This document shows positions 45,640 to 57,944 of a DNA stretch of 64,000 nt, piece by piece. The position numbers were made by a program, and so were the translations under genes. How positions within the stretch are numbered: position 1 is the first letter of the stretch; each line of letters opens with the position of its first letter. The stretch is from contig WPIO01000007.1 in assembly GCA_009760855.2 (NCBI GenBank), positions 3,600,001 to 3,664,000 on the forward strand, in the 5' to 3' direction. Source of the DNA: Cristatella mucedo. Its lineage: Eukaryota > Bryozoa > Phylactolaemata > Cristatellidae. The notes beneath the pieces were generated by a model. The model was not told the origin of the DNA. It searched no databases and was given only the letters and a program-made list of their open reading frames with translations.

Positions 45640-46835
45640 TGTCCTTTAAGCCATCGGAATCTGCTGCAGCGAGTGATAAACTGGATGTTTTTCATGCAGT
45701 CATTCGACTCAAATGGTCAATTTTCTTAAACTAAATGATGATAAAACAAAACTCCTAGCTATAGGCCACCCCAAGCGAGCAGCTTGATTAGCAGACTTAG
45801 CTCTTCTAATTGGTGATGCAGTAGTACGACTTTTGGCATGTGCTTGGAATGCAGGAGTCCTATCTGATAAGTGCTTAAAGTTTGAAAACTTTATTAGGAG
45901 GACCGTTTCCGCAGCTAGTCATCACATTCGATCCCTTTTAAGATTTGGGACTGTCTATCATTGTGGCTTCCTAAAAATCGTACTTGCTCGCTGGTTATGT
46001 TTAGATTGGACTAATCTAATTCAGTTTTGGCTGAGTTACAGAAAACAGCAATTAAGTCTCTGCAGATGGTGAAGAATAAGGCTGCAAGGCTAGTCAAAAA
46101 TCCCCGAGGGTTCAGATGTGTCTCCTTTGCTGCAGGAGCTGCAATGGCTCCCGGCTGATCAAGGATATAGAGCAAAATTCTCACCTAGACCCACAAGGGC
46201 AACCGTGGCTAGGCGGCTTCATATTTAGCTGACCGGCTGCAACATTCGCAGCCTCCCCCTGCCCTCAGGGCCTCTATGGACAATAAATCAGCTTTTTCAT
46301 CCCAACGCTTAAAAGCCATGGCGACTGAAGCTGTTGCTTTACAGGTGAGCCGTGATGGCACACTAGATAAGGCGGTTGCTTTCACGACCTCGGTCCCGAG
46401 GTCGTGGGTTCGATTCCTGCGGTGGACGATCCTTTATCGCCACTGGCGGTGATAGCCGTAAAGGCTCTTCCGTTGCTATACAAAAGGAGGCTGTTTAATC
46501 AGCTAGGATTTATTTTATTTATTTATTTATTTATTTACAGGTCCTAGACTGTGTAAATCAGTTCCACAATTCTTACGCAACGACATTTACTCTCCTACTG
46601 CCGACTATGGCACATATCTTTCAGTCGTCCTGATCTACTACTTCCAGGATACTCACTACCTCAACTTCTTTCCTGTCTCAGCTATGCTTCTCACTTTGTC
46701 TCTGTTGTTGTTAGATGAAGTTTCTCGGCTAACGTATGTATACCGAAAGCTGCGTAGGCTTTGAGTGCGGTGTAGAAAACACCCACTTAGCCATTGTCGC
46801 ATTTCGGAGATACGGATGAAGATACCTTACTTTAA
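45640..46835 (+). mobile_element. LINE-C, 3' half, split by a SINE2
   Basis: Encodes, with frameshifts, MVNFLKLNDDKTKLLAIG (RT motif D region), LLACAWNAGVLSDKCLKFEN and ASHHIRSLLRF (compare ARNLGVIFQSDLSLDDHIS of LINE-A), MVKNKAARLVKNPRG and LQELQWLPADQ. After the SINE2 it continues with PQFLRNDIYSPTAD and the LINE-C 3' UTR. A CR1/L2-type family distinct from LINE-A. Confidence 0.8.
46346..46533 (+). mobile_element. SINE2 inserted in LINE-C with target duplication
   Basis: Complete SINE2 with a (TTTA)n tail, flanked by TTTACAGG on both sides (46338–46345 and 46534–46541). It interrupts the LINE-C ORF, so it postdates that insertion. Confidence 0.93.
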
Positions 46836-47161
46836 ATTACACGTAAATATCTTGCGCCACCTAGGTGTGCCGATTGGGTGGCTTTGTGCGGCTCTTGTTT
46901 CGTAGGGGCGGCTCATTTGCGTAATCGAAACTTTGAAGTACCTTCGGATATGAAACCCTTCATGTTCTCTTTTGGAAATCCCGTAACGGTTCTCTGTGCT
47001 TGCTACAACAAAATAAAATGGATTTACATGAGTGAAATACTCATGTATCATTGTAACGCAAGCACGCACGTACAGGCTCCTGCACGCCCGTACAGGCCCC
47101 GTGCGTAAAGGCAGGCGATCCTGAACTCGGTTAGCAGATAAAGGATATAAATGGCACTTAC

Positions 47162-47248
47162 CTCTCCTTGAGTTACCACTCTGGTTACAACATACTCGTT
47201 TCCTTGCATGACGATAAACGTCTTCTTATCAAGGGGATGGTTCTCCAG
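47162..47248 (-). CDS. CATIP: CATIP internal exon (HPLDKKTFIV)
   Basis: An 87-nt exon of exactly 29 codons in phase 0. Its acceptor is CAAATTTTTTAG (47249–47260) and its donor GAG|GTAAGTGCC. It encodes LENHPLDKKTFIVMQGNEY then VVTRVVTQGE. In family members this segment follows the EQQHHEYVK block, as it does here. It is flanked by LINE and SINE insertions on both sides, but the exon itself is intact. Confidence 0.88.
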
Positions 47249-47670
47249 CTAAAAAATTTGTTTAATAGCATTAGTCATGCATTAATAAGCCTGAGATGTC
47301 AAATACAATCCAACGACCAACGGTGCAGAAAAATAGTAAATAAACTATCCGACGTTTAGCGGCTAAAATAGAAAATAGTTGGTAAATATAACGGGGTTTG
47401 GCAGAAAAGTATCACGGGAATAGCCAGAAGGCGCTACTGAGCCGCAGAACTTTAATGCCATCACGAACCTATGCGCCTGGCAGCATACTACATCAGCCTC
47501 AGCTAAAAATGGCTGGTCCGGCAGGAAGACGGTTCAGCTTTCCTTTCCTTAAAAGATTCTTCCCTTAAAATAAGTCTACAAGTGTATTGACTGCCACTCG
47601 GCTAAAATTCTTCCACCGTCTCGCGTTAGGTACGCTGATTTGCAGGAATGACATGAAAACGCATCTGTCT

Positions 47671-48004
47671 TATAATAATAGTAGTATAATAACAGTGCAC
47701 TTGATAAAACGCCCTCAGAGAACTCAATCTCTTTCTAGGTGCTTTACATTTGCTCCAAAGGGAAACGCGATTGAATGGTGAGTAATATCATGCTTGATAA
47801 ACAACATGAATAACATGATTAGGGGTGGCATGCACAGGGTCAGCATGCAAGTGTGGTTAGTGGCAGCATGCACAGTGTCAGCACGCATAAGCACATCAAG
47901 GACGAATCGCAGAGACCCACTTAATACCGTCCTAAATAGATGTGTTTTTAGGTTCTTTTTAAATGTGGTCAAGTCAGGGGAAGTTCTGACGCAAGCCGGG
48001 ACTT
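47671..48004 (-). mobile_element. LINE-A 3' end, 5'-truncated
   Basis: The minus frame ends with TTFKKNLKTHLFRTVLSGSL and the usual 3' UTR. Hairpin tail at 47705–47750, (AAT)n at 47671–47690. Lies between two CATIP exons, in sense with the gene. Confidence 0.88.
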
Positions 48005-48957
48005 GAAGGCAACTTTACTCAACAGCACACCTATCCGACCTCATTGCTCCTCCAGTGTGCTCTCGAGCCATCTTCTCCCCAGTATTTTGTCATCTCGCAC
48101 CTCCTAGCATTAAATTGAAATCTTCTGCTGATAAAATCTTCAGTGAGTATTCACCGAAAGTCTTAAACTTGCTTCTCGCTACGATCACTATCTGCGATAA
48201 TTTGCATTTATGTCTTAGCTAAAGACTCACATGTTCTCGTCAGCTTTCCCTTTGCCCACTAAATCAGACTTTTTCGTTCCTGTGTGTTTTTCACACTAAC
48301 TATGCATTACTCAGCGCAGGCTACTAGCCAGAGGTCCTACTAACCGGTGGCCATGAGTGTCTTCATGGCCAAAGCCTGATATTTTTTGGCTACTGCAAGC
48401 TTGATAACGTGAATATTACTAGCCCTTGGTTATTGATTCTCTTGAGGCGAACAGCAAAGCACCTGGGTAGAAATATACCTCTCTTAGGGCACTATACAAA
48501 CGACACATTATTATTAATATGTGTATCGTGGCAATATTTTAAGCATCTCTCACAAGCACAAGCAAGCGACCAGTAACATGCAGCATTGAGATCCCATTAC
48601 TCACAGCTGATAGAAATTGCCGAAAGTAGTACATGATATTTAACTACCATGCTCTCACAGCTAAATAAGCTGAAAGCTGACATACTTCTTTCCAAAGGCA
48701 ACAAAATTAATTTTCTATTCCTGAATGATTGGGTGCAAGAGATCGTATGGAGTCAGACTCACTTTTTAGCAAGGCAATAAATGTTAAAATAATAATACAA
48801 TGGGCTGGCAATGTGCAGTATTCTCAATTGATTTTCATAATAACAAGCGGTGTTCAACTGAAAAATCGGATGTGACTGCTTAACGTGGGACTTATGTAGT
48901 TCATTGAAAATATATTGGTAATTTAGCCAAGCAGTATTTCTGGACTTGAGCGAGGAG
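48005..48957. other. CATIP intron with SINE1 tail relic
   Basis: At about 48435–48520 a SINE1 3' part is visible (AAAGCACCTGGGTAGAAATA, CTCTTAGGGCACTATACAAA, ATTATTATTA), plus orientation. The rest is unassigned. Confidence 0.5.
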
Positions 48958-49135
48958 CCATGACAAGACTGATTGTTAAGATCTTAGCTCAAGTGTAAGG
49001 TGCTCGCACTTCACAACCCAGGCTGTGCGGTCAAGTCCCAAAGCATGAAAGCCTTTATTGCTCACTGAAAGCAGTGATGGCTGTGATATTCTTCTGCAGC
49101 TACATAACGGAGGCCGGTTGATCAATCGACCTTTA
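48958..49135 (+). mobile_element. Diverged SINE2-like element
   Basis: tRNA-like head (AGCTCAAGTGTAAGGTGCTC; GCGGTCAAGTCCC) and the SINE2 body pattern (GAAAGCAGTGATGGCTGTGA, TCTTCTGCAGCTACATAACG, GGAGGCCGGTTGATCAATC). Confidence 0.65.
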
Positions 49136-49331
49136 CTTTAGATCCTTGAGTAACTTTCAAGCAGAGTATAGAAAACCCTTAGCCCTCAAGAGCAAGTCGT
49201 AAGCTAAGCTAACAACCACTGATTAACCCTTCCCTCAAAGCCTTCGTACAGTAGTCTATACGCGAAATTCTGGTTATCTCTCTGCTTCCAAGGAGGGTTG
49301 AGGACGGCTAAAGAGGCATGTTAGCAGCAGA

Positions 49332-49517
49332 TAAATAAATAAATAAATCCTAGCTGATTAAACAGCCTCTTTTGTATAGCGACAGAAGAGCCTTTACGGC
49401 TATCACCACCGCTTGCAGTGGCGATAAAGGATCGCCCCACCGCAGGAATCGAACCCACGACCTCGGGACCGAGGCCGTGAAAGCAACTGCCTTACCTAGT
49501 GTGCCATCACGGCTCAC
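49332..49517 (-). mobile_element. SINE2 copy, first of a head-to-tail pair
   Basis: Full-length reverse complement of SINE2, from the (AAAT)n tail at 49332 to GGCTCAC at 49517, with B box GGAATCGAACCCACGAC. Confidence 0.93.
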
Positions 49518-49681
49518 CAAATTCTAGCTGCTTAAACAGCCTCTTTTTGTATAGCGACAGAAGAGCCTTGACGGCTATCACCACCGCTCGCAATGGCGAT
49601 AAAGGATCGCCCACCGCAGGAATCGAACCCACGACCTCGGGACCGAGGTCATGAAAGCAACCGCCTTACCTAGTGTGCCAT
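49518..49681 (-). mobile_element. SINE2 copy, second of the pair
   Basis: Directly adjoins the first copy in the same orientation, with no (AAAT)n run between them. It ends at GTGTGCCATC, lacking the outermost bases of the head. The pair is most simply a dimeric SINE insertion or a tandem duplication. Confidence 0.92.
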
Positions 49682-49689
49682 CCGTTAGT

Positions 49690-51432
49690 CACAAATCCCT
49701 TCCGACAGGCCAAGTGTGTAATAACAGCATATACTCATAAGGACTCACACGACAAGCGATGACAGCAGCATTTAAATGTGTCATGTAAAATAAGATGTAC
49801 TCGGGCCGGTCTAATATTGAAAATGCAAGAAAGAGTATACATCGTCTTTTTAAAGATTGTATGAAGTGCTTAGGTGTAGGCAGAGTCATACTATAGATCT
49901 TGTCTTTGTTGCTTTCGCTTATATCTGTTGCGTGCTGGCAAAGTAGAACCTTGGGCAGCCATTGTATATCTGTGCACGAGCTTCGTGTGCAGCGTGTGTT
50001 TCTGAGCGCATGAGCGATTAGGCTTGGCTTCGCGTATAGGCGTCATTCGCATGTGTGGGTGTGTCCATGCTTCCGTGCATGCATGTGCGCACAGTGTTGT
50101 GCATTTGTTTAGGCCTTCGCGAAAATGCATTCGCTTCGGTGCATTCTGCAGTGTCTGTTCGTGAGTTTGTGTGCGTGCCTGTGTGCATGCAAGCTTTGAG
50201 AAACAGTTTGTGGGGTTTCTTCAGTTTCAATCGAGTACCCGTATTGAACAACAAAAGGATAAAGGTGAGCTCTAAGAAAGTTCTAGCTTCTTGATGTAGT
50301 ATCTTGACCGCTCGTGCGTTGGTCCAAACCTAGCGCTGTAGTGCCTGTTGGCATTTGTCTAGACGCTGGTTCACACATTTTGATTTACTACTCAATACTG
50401 CAAACTTGGCTGTAACTGAAAGTCGTTCTGATGACTGCAGCGGCTTGGCGGCATTTTAAGAAAATTCTCTTCACTCGTAGAATTTATAAATGGTTACAGC
50501 TATGATAAAGACCTCAGGACTGCTCTATCAAATGGGCGGGCATCACTCTTGCTCGAAGAAGATATCTTAAATCGAGAATAGAACAAAAGTAAGCCAAAAT
50601 AGGTTAACAGGGCAGGCCATGTATTATCTCGGGGAACAACTTCGTGCAATGACCTTGTTGTTATGGGCCTCACCATGTGTTAACACTTATTCTGACCCTT
50701 AATGTTTCGCCTGGTTTGAATTGTTTTTGTGCTCGCTTGGCAATATTTCAAAATGAAGCTTAGCCGTTTCATTCATTCATTTTAGTCATTCTTAGACTTT
50801 GACTAGTAACAAATTATGGAAACTGATATCAACTTCCGGCGCTTACTATTGTAGTACAGCAAAGGTCAATCGTGTAGGCTGAGGTCACAAGAAACGGTAT
50901 GTAGTCAGAAACTTGCTCTGTAGACGGCTTAGCTGTATTTTAAATCTTGGCAGGTGCGGGTGGCATCTAACACGGTGATCTTTTAAGGTTCTCTTACGCC
51001 CTACAAGCTATGAAGTCATAATATCCATTTTAGAGAGAACCGAAGTTGGTCTAGTAGTTTCTTGCAAGGCCTTGGCATGTAATAATAGTGGCGATGGACA
51101 AGTGAAGTCTGTCTCTCGTCAGAAAAAAGAGCAAGAGAGTCTTACAATTTAATGAGGCATCGTGTATTTTAGCGAAATCAAATGAAATGGACGTCGCCAA
51201 ATGAAAGAACGTCAGCGGTAGCTTACTGGCTAGTGTGACGGATTCTAACCGTGGCGCATAAGAAATTACGTGCCTATGGACATCTAAACGCTTATTGCTT
51301 CGGGCTGCTGGGTCTCCCACGCCGGTGGCTGCCTTAGCTACGCCGGCGGCTAGTAACCTGCTTGTTAGTTATGATCGTCAGCAGCTGTTATCGCTTCGTC
51401 ATCACAGATGAAATGCATTCCTAGATATTAAT
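49690..51432. other. CATIP intron sequence, unassigned
   Basis: No gene or repeat family recognised. 50040–50200 is rich in TGTG/TGCATG motifs. Open frames there are short and unsupported. Confidence 0.3.
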
Positions 51433-54400
51433 GTGGTTGTTAAGATTCATGAACTATGCATTAACAAAAGAAAAGCACCCTGTAGCCGCCGCGGTGGCCG
51501 GAACCGCCAGCTAAGATGCCGCTCGTTGGGCAGGAACTGCGAGCTGAGTACCCGCTCGTTTGGTATTCCTAGCATTGTCTCGAACCGCTCAGCACGCTCC
51601 CCCACATGCATCACTGTAAATCTCTCTAACTTAGTGGTCATCAGGCCTGTTGTAACTCCATCGGCCAGACTTAACGCTTGCCTTTGGAATCCTCGCTCAA
51701 TGTGCAATAAACCTCTAGTAATAAGCGACCTTATTTCTGAAAATGGTATCGACCTGCTCGCCCTAACAGAAACTTGGCTGAAATCGATCAATCAAAACTG
51801 GAGGTGGAGTTGCTATTATCGTGCGCTCGAAATTCAACTTCAAGCCATTTGCGGTACCCTCGAAGCAGTCTTTTGAATCAATTGTCTTGGTCTCACCCGA
51901 AAACAAGCTACCGATAGTGACAGTAGTCTATCGCCCACCAGGTACCAAATCCTCCTTTATCTCAGATTTCTCCGATCTCATTTCGATTCTGTGTGCAAGA
52001 AATCGATCCTTCCTCGTTATGGGTGATTTCAACGTTCACTTTGATAACTTATCTGACGCTTTCAGCGCCGAATTTCGTGCATTGACTGACTCATTGTCTC
52101 TTGTGGCTCATGTGCATGGCCCTACCCACATCAAGGGTCACACACTCGACCAGATTTTCTCATGCAACTGCACTTTGTCATCACATATTATTCCCAAATC
52201 CTGCTTATCTGACCACATGCAGATCTCATTCAAACTACAGTGTGTACCCACATCCTCTTCTAAAATAACCTGTGAATCGCGAAACCTCAAGACCCTTGAC
52301 ATCGATGCTGTCCGTGCGAGAATATCTACTTCACCTCTGCTGCTCAGTCCTCCCTCCGATCTGTCATCATTGGTAGATAGCTACAACACGACACTAGCTG
52401 ACACGCTCGACGAGTTTGCACCTTTGACAAAGCGCACTGTGCGCCCCCGCCCAGACGGCCTATGGTTTACCACAGACATTAAACTAGCAAAGTCTACTAA
52501 ACGAAAGATATCTGGACTAACTGTCCATCGACAGGCATATGAAGACTACTGTAGGTCGTACCAATCGATCCTGGCAAAGGCCAAGTCTAGCTTCAATAGA
52601 AACATTGTTGAATCACAGATGCACAATCCAAAAATGCTGATGTCAACAATAAACCATCTCCTCAACCGTTCCCGGATTAGCTCCTTACCTGATATTCCTT
52701 GTGATGATCTAGCCGATCGCTTCTCTCGATTCTTTGTGCAGAAAATAGACAAGATCAGGGAATCCATCCCTGCGATGACAACCTCCCCACTAGAATGCTG
52801 TTCCTCGGTTCCTGGCTGCACCTCAATGTCTGCATTTAAGCAGGTCACTAGTGATCTAGTCCTAAAGTTCGTATCTCAATCAAAGAAGACAACAAGTCCT
52901 CTGGACCCTGTTCCCACTGTCCTGCTCCTACGTTGCATTGATCTGCTGCTGCCGTGCATAACTTACATCATTAATATGTCATTAGCCCCAGGTCATGTCC
53001 CAGCACCTTTCAAAAAAGCTGTAGTCAGGCCACTTCTCAAGAAAGCCACACTAGACCAAGAGAACTTTAGCAACTACCGCCCAGTCTCCCTTCTACCATT
53101 CCTGTCAAAGACACTGGAACGGGTCGTGGCAGACCAGCTGAACTCATATATCGAAACCTCACACCTTGCAAGTAAGTTCCAGTCTGGCTGTAGAGCTAAT
53201 CACTCCACAGAGTCAGCATTGCTTAGGGTATACAGCGACCTACTTAGGAATGCAGACATGGGTAGAGTGTCTCTGCTTGTTTTGCTCGATCTTTCGGCAG
53301 CTTTTGATACCATCGATCACAAAGTTCTTCTAGAGTGCCTCTCATCCCGTCTGGGCATCACTGGCATTGCTCTGCAGTGGTTCAGGTCCTATCTCAGTGG
53401 GAGACTCCAGAGTATTGACGTGAATGGACAGAGATCATCTGAAGTACCTCTGAAATATGGAGTACCTCAGGGCTCCGTGCTAGGTCCGGTTCTTTTCACG
53501 GTTTATACTCCCCCAAATTTTCTAAAACTAAACGATGATAAAACTAACTTACTAGTTATGGGCAAACCCAGTGTGATTCAGAGATTGGAAAGGCGGACTC
53601 TCAAAATTGGCTCTGCCAGCATATCTCCTGTTGAATCAGCTCAAAATCTAGGTGTCATATTCCAAAGCGACCTCTCGTTAAACGACCATATCAGCTCCAC
53701 AGTCAAATTGCCTATTTTCAGCTTCATAACATTGCTAAAATTCGGGCCCTTTTAGAGAAGGATACTACGTCAGAGTTGGTCCATGCATTCGTGACATCCC
53801 GTCTCGACTTCTGCAACTCACTGCTTACTGCCAAACCAGCATGTGCCATCAGGCGATTGCAGCTGGTGCAAAATTCCGCAGCTAGGCTAGTCTGTCGTGA
53901 ACGTTGCAGTTGCCACATTACTGCACTTCTCGCCGACCTGCACTGGCTACCAGTCAAGCAACGGATTGACTTCAAGGTTTTGTCGCTCACTTTTAGGTCC
54001 CTTCATTCTATGGCTCCAGCCTATCTGTCAGATATACTACCCCATCAGGCCAAGCATCGTACTATCCGCTTTTCGGAATCCAGTAGTCTAGAAATACGTC
54101 GTACAAACCTTAAATCCTTTGGAGACCGTGCATTTAGTTCGTATGCTCCCAAAGCCTGGAACTCCCTCCCGACCTGAGTCAGAACATCCCCTGACCTGAC
54201 CACATTTAAAAGGGACTTAAAAACACTTATTTAGGACAGTATTTAGTGGGTCCCTGTGATTCGTCCTTGATGAGCTTATGCGTGCTGACACTGTGCATGC
54301 TGCCACTAACCACATTTGCATGCTGACCCTGTGCATGGCACCCCTAACCATATTATTCATTTTGTTTGTTTTTCAAGCATGATTTTACTTACCATTCAAT

Positions 54401-54489
54401 TGCATTTCCCTTTGCAGCAAATGTAAAGCACCTAGAAAGAGATTAAGTTCTCTGAGGGCGCTTTATCAAGTGCATTATTATTATTATTT
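51433..54489 (+). mobile_element. LINE-A, longest copy (endonuclease + RT), inactive
   Basis: 5' boundary uncertain (about 51433–51490). Endonuclease: [110 protein letters not shown]. Compared with other copies, about 75 bp is missing in the endonuclease near 51788, with a frameshift. About 180 bp is missing in frame at 53515 (FTVYTPP|NFLKLN), removing motif C (FYADD). A further frameshift lies near 53707. 3' UTR, hairpin tail and (ATT)n end at 54489. Antisense in a CATIP intron. Confidence 0.93.
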
Positions 54490-54943
54490 ACTATTGAATA
54501 GCGATGTCCTGGGCCCGAACTCAGCTGGTGTCATAATATTTTGCCGGTGAGATAACCTCGGCATAGCCCCATTTAATGCAGTGATTTCACGGAGTAAGGA
54601 TGACAGCAAACTGCAAGGATTCAGGCTCATTTTAGACGCCTAAAAGCTATTCCATGTCTGCCCGCTTACTCTTTGCTTGTTATGGTCACCCTGTGGCTGC
54701 TTAGCAGTTCAATACCATATTTACCTGTAGCAACGCCAGATTGACGGAGCGATATGCTGAGTAACTCATGACATAGTCTATGCGTGATTAATTCAAAGGC
54801 TTACTACCCTTGATAACTTTAATATACTAATTAGTCGTGCGACAATATCCGTCATTCGGTCCTATGTTGGTCAAGTAGCTGGGACAATAATGGCCGGTTT
54901 AGACGTACAGAGAGTAGTTCTGTCCCATAGTGTCGTGCATATA
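54490..54943. other. CATIP intron sequence, unassigned
   Basis: Nothing recognised. Confidence 0.3.
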
Positions 54944-55633
54944 CAATCGACCCTCGTTTATCGTGGTTAATCCGTTCCAGACTCTGCCTCGATAGCTGAA
55001 TTTCCGCGAAGTAGGATTTTTTTAAATCAAATATTTTCGTAGTTAGAGCATAGAAGACCTGTTTACTACACTCTAAATCCCGTTTTTAACATTATTAGAG
55101 CCCTCTGGACATGAAATAACACCCCTTTATTCACCATTACACTCGTATTACCAAATATATTAGACAAAATACGAGAAAATAAGACATATTTAACGTTACA
55201 AACATCGTATTGTTATTATTGTATATTTTTAATTGCACACACAATTATTACGCACAAACACCAAGCTATGAAAATAGTGTGTTTGGTGATGAAGCGATTA
55301 AGATGAAGAGATGCACAGCACAGCAAAGAAGAGCAAGGTTACTGCTCCTCTGAAGGCCCGACTTCAGTAGGAGAGTCTTCAGGTGGTGCAGTATCTTCAA
55401 CGGGTGCGTCGTCGTCTTCTTCCGTGTTCCAAACGTACAGTAATTTTATTTTAAAAACGTACAGTAATTTTAATTTTGTACTACAGGGGTGTATAATTAA
55501 CTCAGACAAACGAGCGTGTGCTGTATCATTTTTACTGTCTCGATCAACTTTTTAATGAATATACACGTATTTCAAAAAACCGCAGTAGAGTGAAGCCGCG
55601 AAAGTCGAAGCGCGAAGTGGCGAGGGACGACTG
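54944..55633 (-). mobile_element. Tigger-like internally deleted element, copy 1
   Basis: 690 bp flanked by TA (54942–54943, 55634–55635). Termini: CAATCGACCCTCG on the left and, reversed, CAGTCGTCCCTCGCCACTTC on the right. On the minus strand near 55440–55365 it encodes an acidic tail (EEDDDDAPVEDTAPPEDSPT, then EVGPSEEQ and stop) like Tigger transposase C-termini; the rest of the transposase is gone. Confidence 0.85.
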
Positions 55634-55917
55634 TACATTGGTTTCTTACACAACCTTAGCCTGCATTATTAAAGCAAGTAAAACCTTTTACTGTGTTTTG
55701 GGGAAGATAAGAATAATAGCTCATAAAAGAACAATACTAATAATATTATCCAAATCTGAACTCATTAATTAATCAGTTCCGTAAATGGTTGGTATGTTAA
55801 TGGGTAGGATCCAATTTTATATGCAACGATCAATCGTAGATAAGGTGCAATCCAGCAGTGTGCACATTGTTGATTCATCACAGGCAGACCTACATCTGTG
55901 ACAGGATTTTCACTCAC

Positions 55918-56159
55918 CTTCACATATTCGTGATGCTGCTGTTCGATTGTCTCTAGAGTTTTCGAAATGTACGCTATTATGGACGTTCCGCAAGGCACTC
56001 CATCAATAGAGCCGTGACTGTTAGCATGTACCAGGAAACAATCTTGGTCCTGTCGCTTTGCTAACGAAATCGTCACGCTGAACTCGCCTAACTCCTTGCC
56101 TGTGTCTGAGACAGTTACCAATTTGTCGTCAAATAATATATTCTGAAAGTCGCTTTCGC
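55918..56159 (-). CDS. CATIP: CATIP N-proximal exon (FLVHANSHGSIDGVPCGTS)
   Basis: A 242-nt exon with acceptor CATTTTGCTTTAG and donor GAAG|GTGAGTG. After two bases of a split codon it encodes 80 residues. These include LFDDKLVTVSDTGKELGEFS, CFLVHANSHGSIDGVPCGTS, and a final LETIEQQHHEYVK, all typical of the conserved N-terminal CATIP domain. The acceptor implies an upstream exon ending in phase 1. No convincing first exon with ATG was found between 56160 and 64000, so the start of the gene is missing here or not recognised. Confidence 0.88.
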
Positions 56160-56774
56160 CTAAAGCAAAATGGATATGCAAGTAACCCATACGTTACTAA
56201 TAAAACTGTCAACCATCGTGACCAAAATGAGACTCATTGTAAGAAATATACGCAGTTTCCTTAGCCACTGTCTTGTTTAAGTAAATCCTGTGATAGACAG
56301 AGTTAATTGCCACAAGACCGAACTGTAACTATCTACCTTTTACCCTTACGATTGACCCTATTGAAGTAACGATAGTAAGAGGAAACAAGGCACACATCCT
56401 GAGGTCGAACACGCCCTTTTCAATAGTTAGATTTACTAGCAAACGGTGGTGCCGCTAAGCTCTGAATCTGGGCATTGATAAATCCGAACTTATGCTGGCA
56501 AAGATTTGCTTATGCAACACCTATGGTAGGTGGTATGTTTGGCAATTATTATATAATCAAAAATATCATTCATGTATATAGCGCCCTGAGAGTGCCAACT
56601 TAATCTAATGACATCTGCTAGACCGTTTTATTAGTATTGCATATCTTGAAATCAAGAAAAGAGATGAGAAAAACGTTACATCTAGAGTCGTGATACGACT
56701 TTTAAAGACACTAAAAGCTCAGTGATGGGACAGATATCGCTTGAATATGAATATCCATTGGAAAGCCTGGGTTA
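56160..56774. other. Sequence upstream of the first recognised CATIP exon
   Basis: Expected to be intron. A short LINE/SINE tail-like string (TATAGCGCCCTGAGAG) lies at 56579. No first exon recognised. Confidence 0.35.
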
Positions 56775-56988
56775 ATAATAATAATGATAATAATAATTCA
56801 CTTGATAAAGCGCCCTCAGAGAACTTAATCTCTCTCTAGGCGCTTTACATTTGCTGTAAAGTGAAATGCCATTGAATGGTAAGTAAAATCATGCTTGAAA
56901 AAAATAAACGAAATGAATAATATGGTTAGGGGTGACATGCACAGGGTCAGCATGCAAATGTGGTTAGTGGCAGCATACACAGTTACAA
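56775..56988 (-). mobile_element. LINE-A 3' end fragment
   Basis: (AAT)n, then AAGCGCCCTCAGAGAACTTA tail and 3' UTR (GGTTAGGGGTGACATGCACA, CAGCATGCAAATGTGGTTAG). Truncated at about 56988. Confidence 0.88.
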
Positions 56989-57159
56989 TACAATCAGAAG
57001 AATGAAGCAGCTGCTAAAATTGTATGCCGTTAGCTTTTAGCTAAGATTTATAAACCTCGCGAAACATTTCATAAATAAAAATCCCATAAAAAGTGCACAC
57101 ATTAAAACTACATATCTTGAATCAGCCGTTTCTTATTAAAGGTAATCAAAATAATCAAA

Positions 57160-57225
57160 TTTTTTACAGTGGCCTAAGGGAATTAAATCTCCTAATAGGA
57201 ACTGTAAATGCGCTGGTAAGAACGT
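57160..57225 (-). repeat. Solitary LINE/SINE 3' tail
   Basis: CAGTGGCCTAAGGGAATTAA…TAGGAACTGTAAATGCGCTG is a degraded reverse complement of the shared hairpin tail. Confidence 0.5.
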
Positions 57226-57288
57226 GTGTCAAATTAATAGTGATAATATGCACAATTTGAGCACGCATATGTACGTATGTATATATTT

Positions 57289-57408
57289 ATGTATCTCCGT
57301 CTGTAACTTCACAAAGCCATAAAGACCGTGTGTGTATGTGTTACTCGGCCGAGTTTTGTCTATAGATCACTCAAAGTAAAAGAAGCTGTCGATATGCATT
57401 CGGTCGCC
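57289..57408 (-). mobile_element. LINE-C 3' fragment
   Basis: TATCTCCGTCTGTAACTTCA, CAAAGCCATAAAG and GATATGCATTCGGT match the LINE-C 3' block in reverse orientation, similar to 6690–6816. Confidence 0.6.
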
Positions 57409-57944
57409 AAAATACTTCATTTCAGTTTAGGATCTGCGGAGCAAAAGCTTCATTTCACGACAGACTTCACAAGCACACAAAGGGTTGTTCAAATGGATGG
57501 AGTAAATGCGGGAGCACACTGACTGAAGGCACCACCCCTAAGGATTTCAAATATGGGTGCAACTAAGCAAACGGAGTGACAGGAGCAAAGAGTGGTACGA
57601 TGCAAAAGTCCAATGAGGAAGCGTTTCCCATAGGTTGACCGGAGCATGATTTTTATCACTGTTATTTAATTACGTATTCAGACGCTGTGATCATTATTTT
57701 TCAGTGGAACGGATAAAAATGAGGAGAATGTGGCAGACGGTATAAACTGCAGTCTGCAAGGCGTTGAGTCATTGCGGCTGCGCCTTTTCGCAGGTATACC
57801 CTTAGATGCATTAGATGCATGGTCTTTAGTTCTGGTCTTTAGTTTAGGTCTTCAGTTCTTGGTTCTCCTTAGATGCATGGTCTTTCACTTTTAAATTAAA
57901 TATCGTGTACCCACAATTTTGGGTGATTTTTCTAAGCGCATAAC
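57409..57944. other. Unassigned sequence
   Basis: No gene recognised. The phrase TTAGATGCATGGTCTTTAGT/CACTT is repeated around 57800–57890. Confidence 0.3.

Noticed and set aside
45355..46533. tRNA genes (good A and B boxes)
   Set aside because: Several near-identical copies with the same non-tRNA 3' body and target duplications show these are SINEs; no acceptor stem is present.
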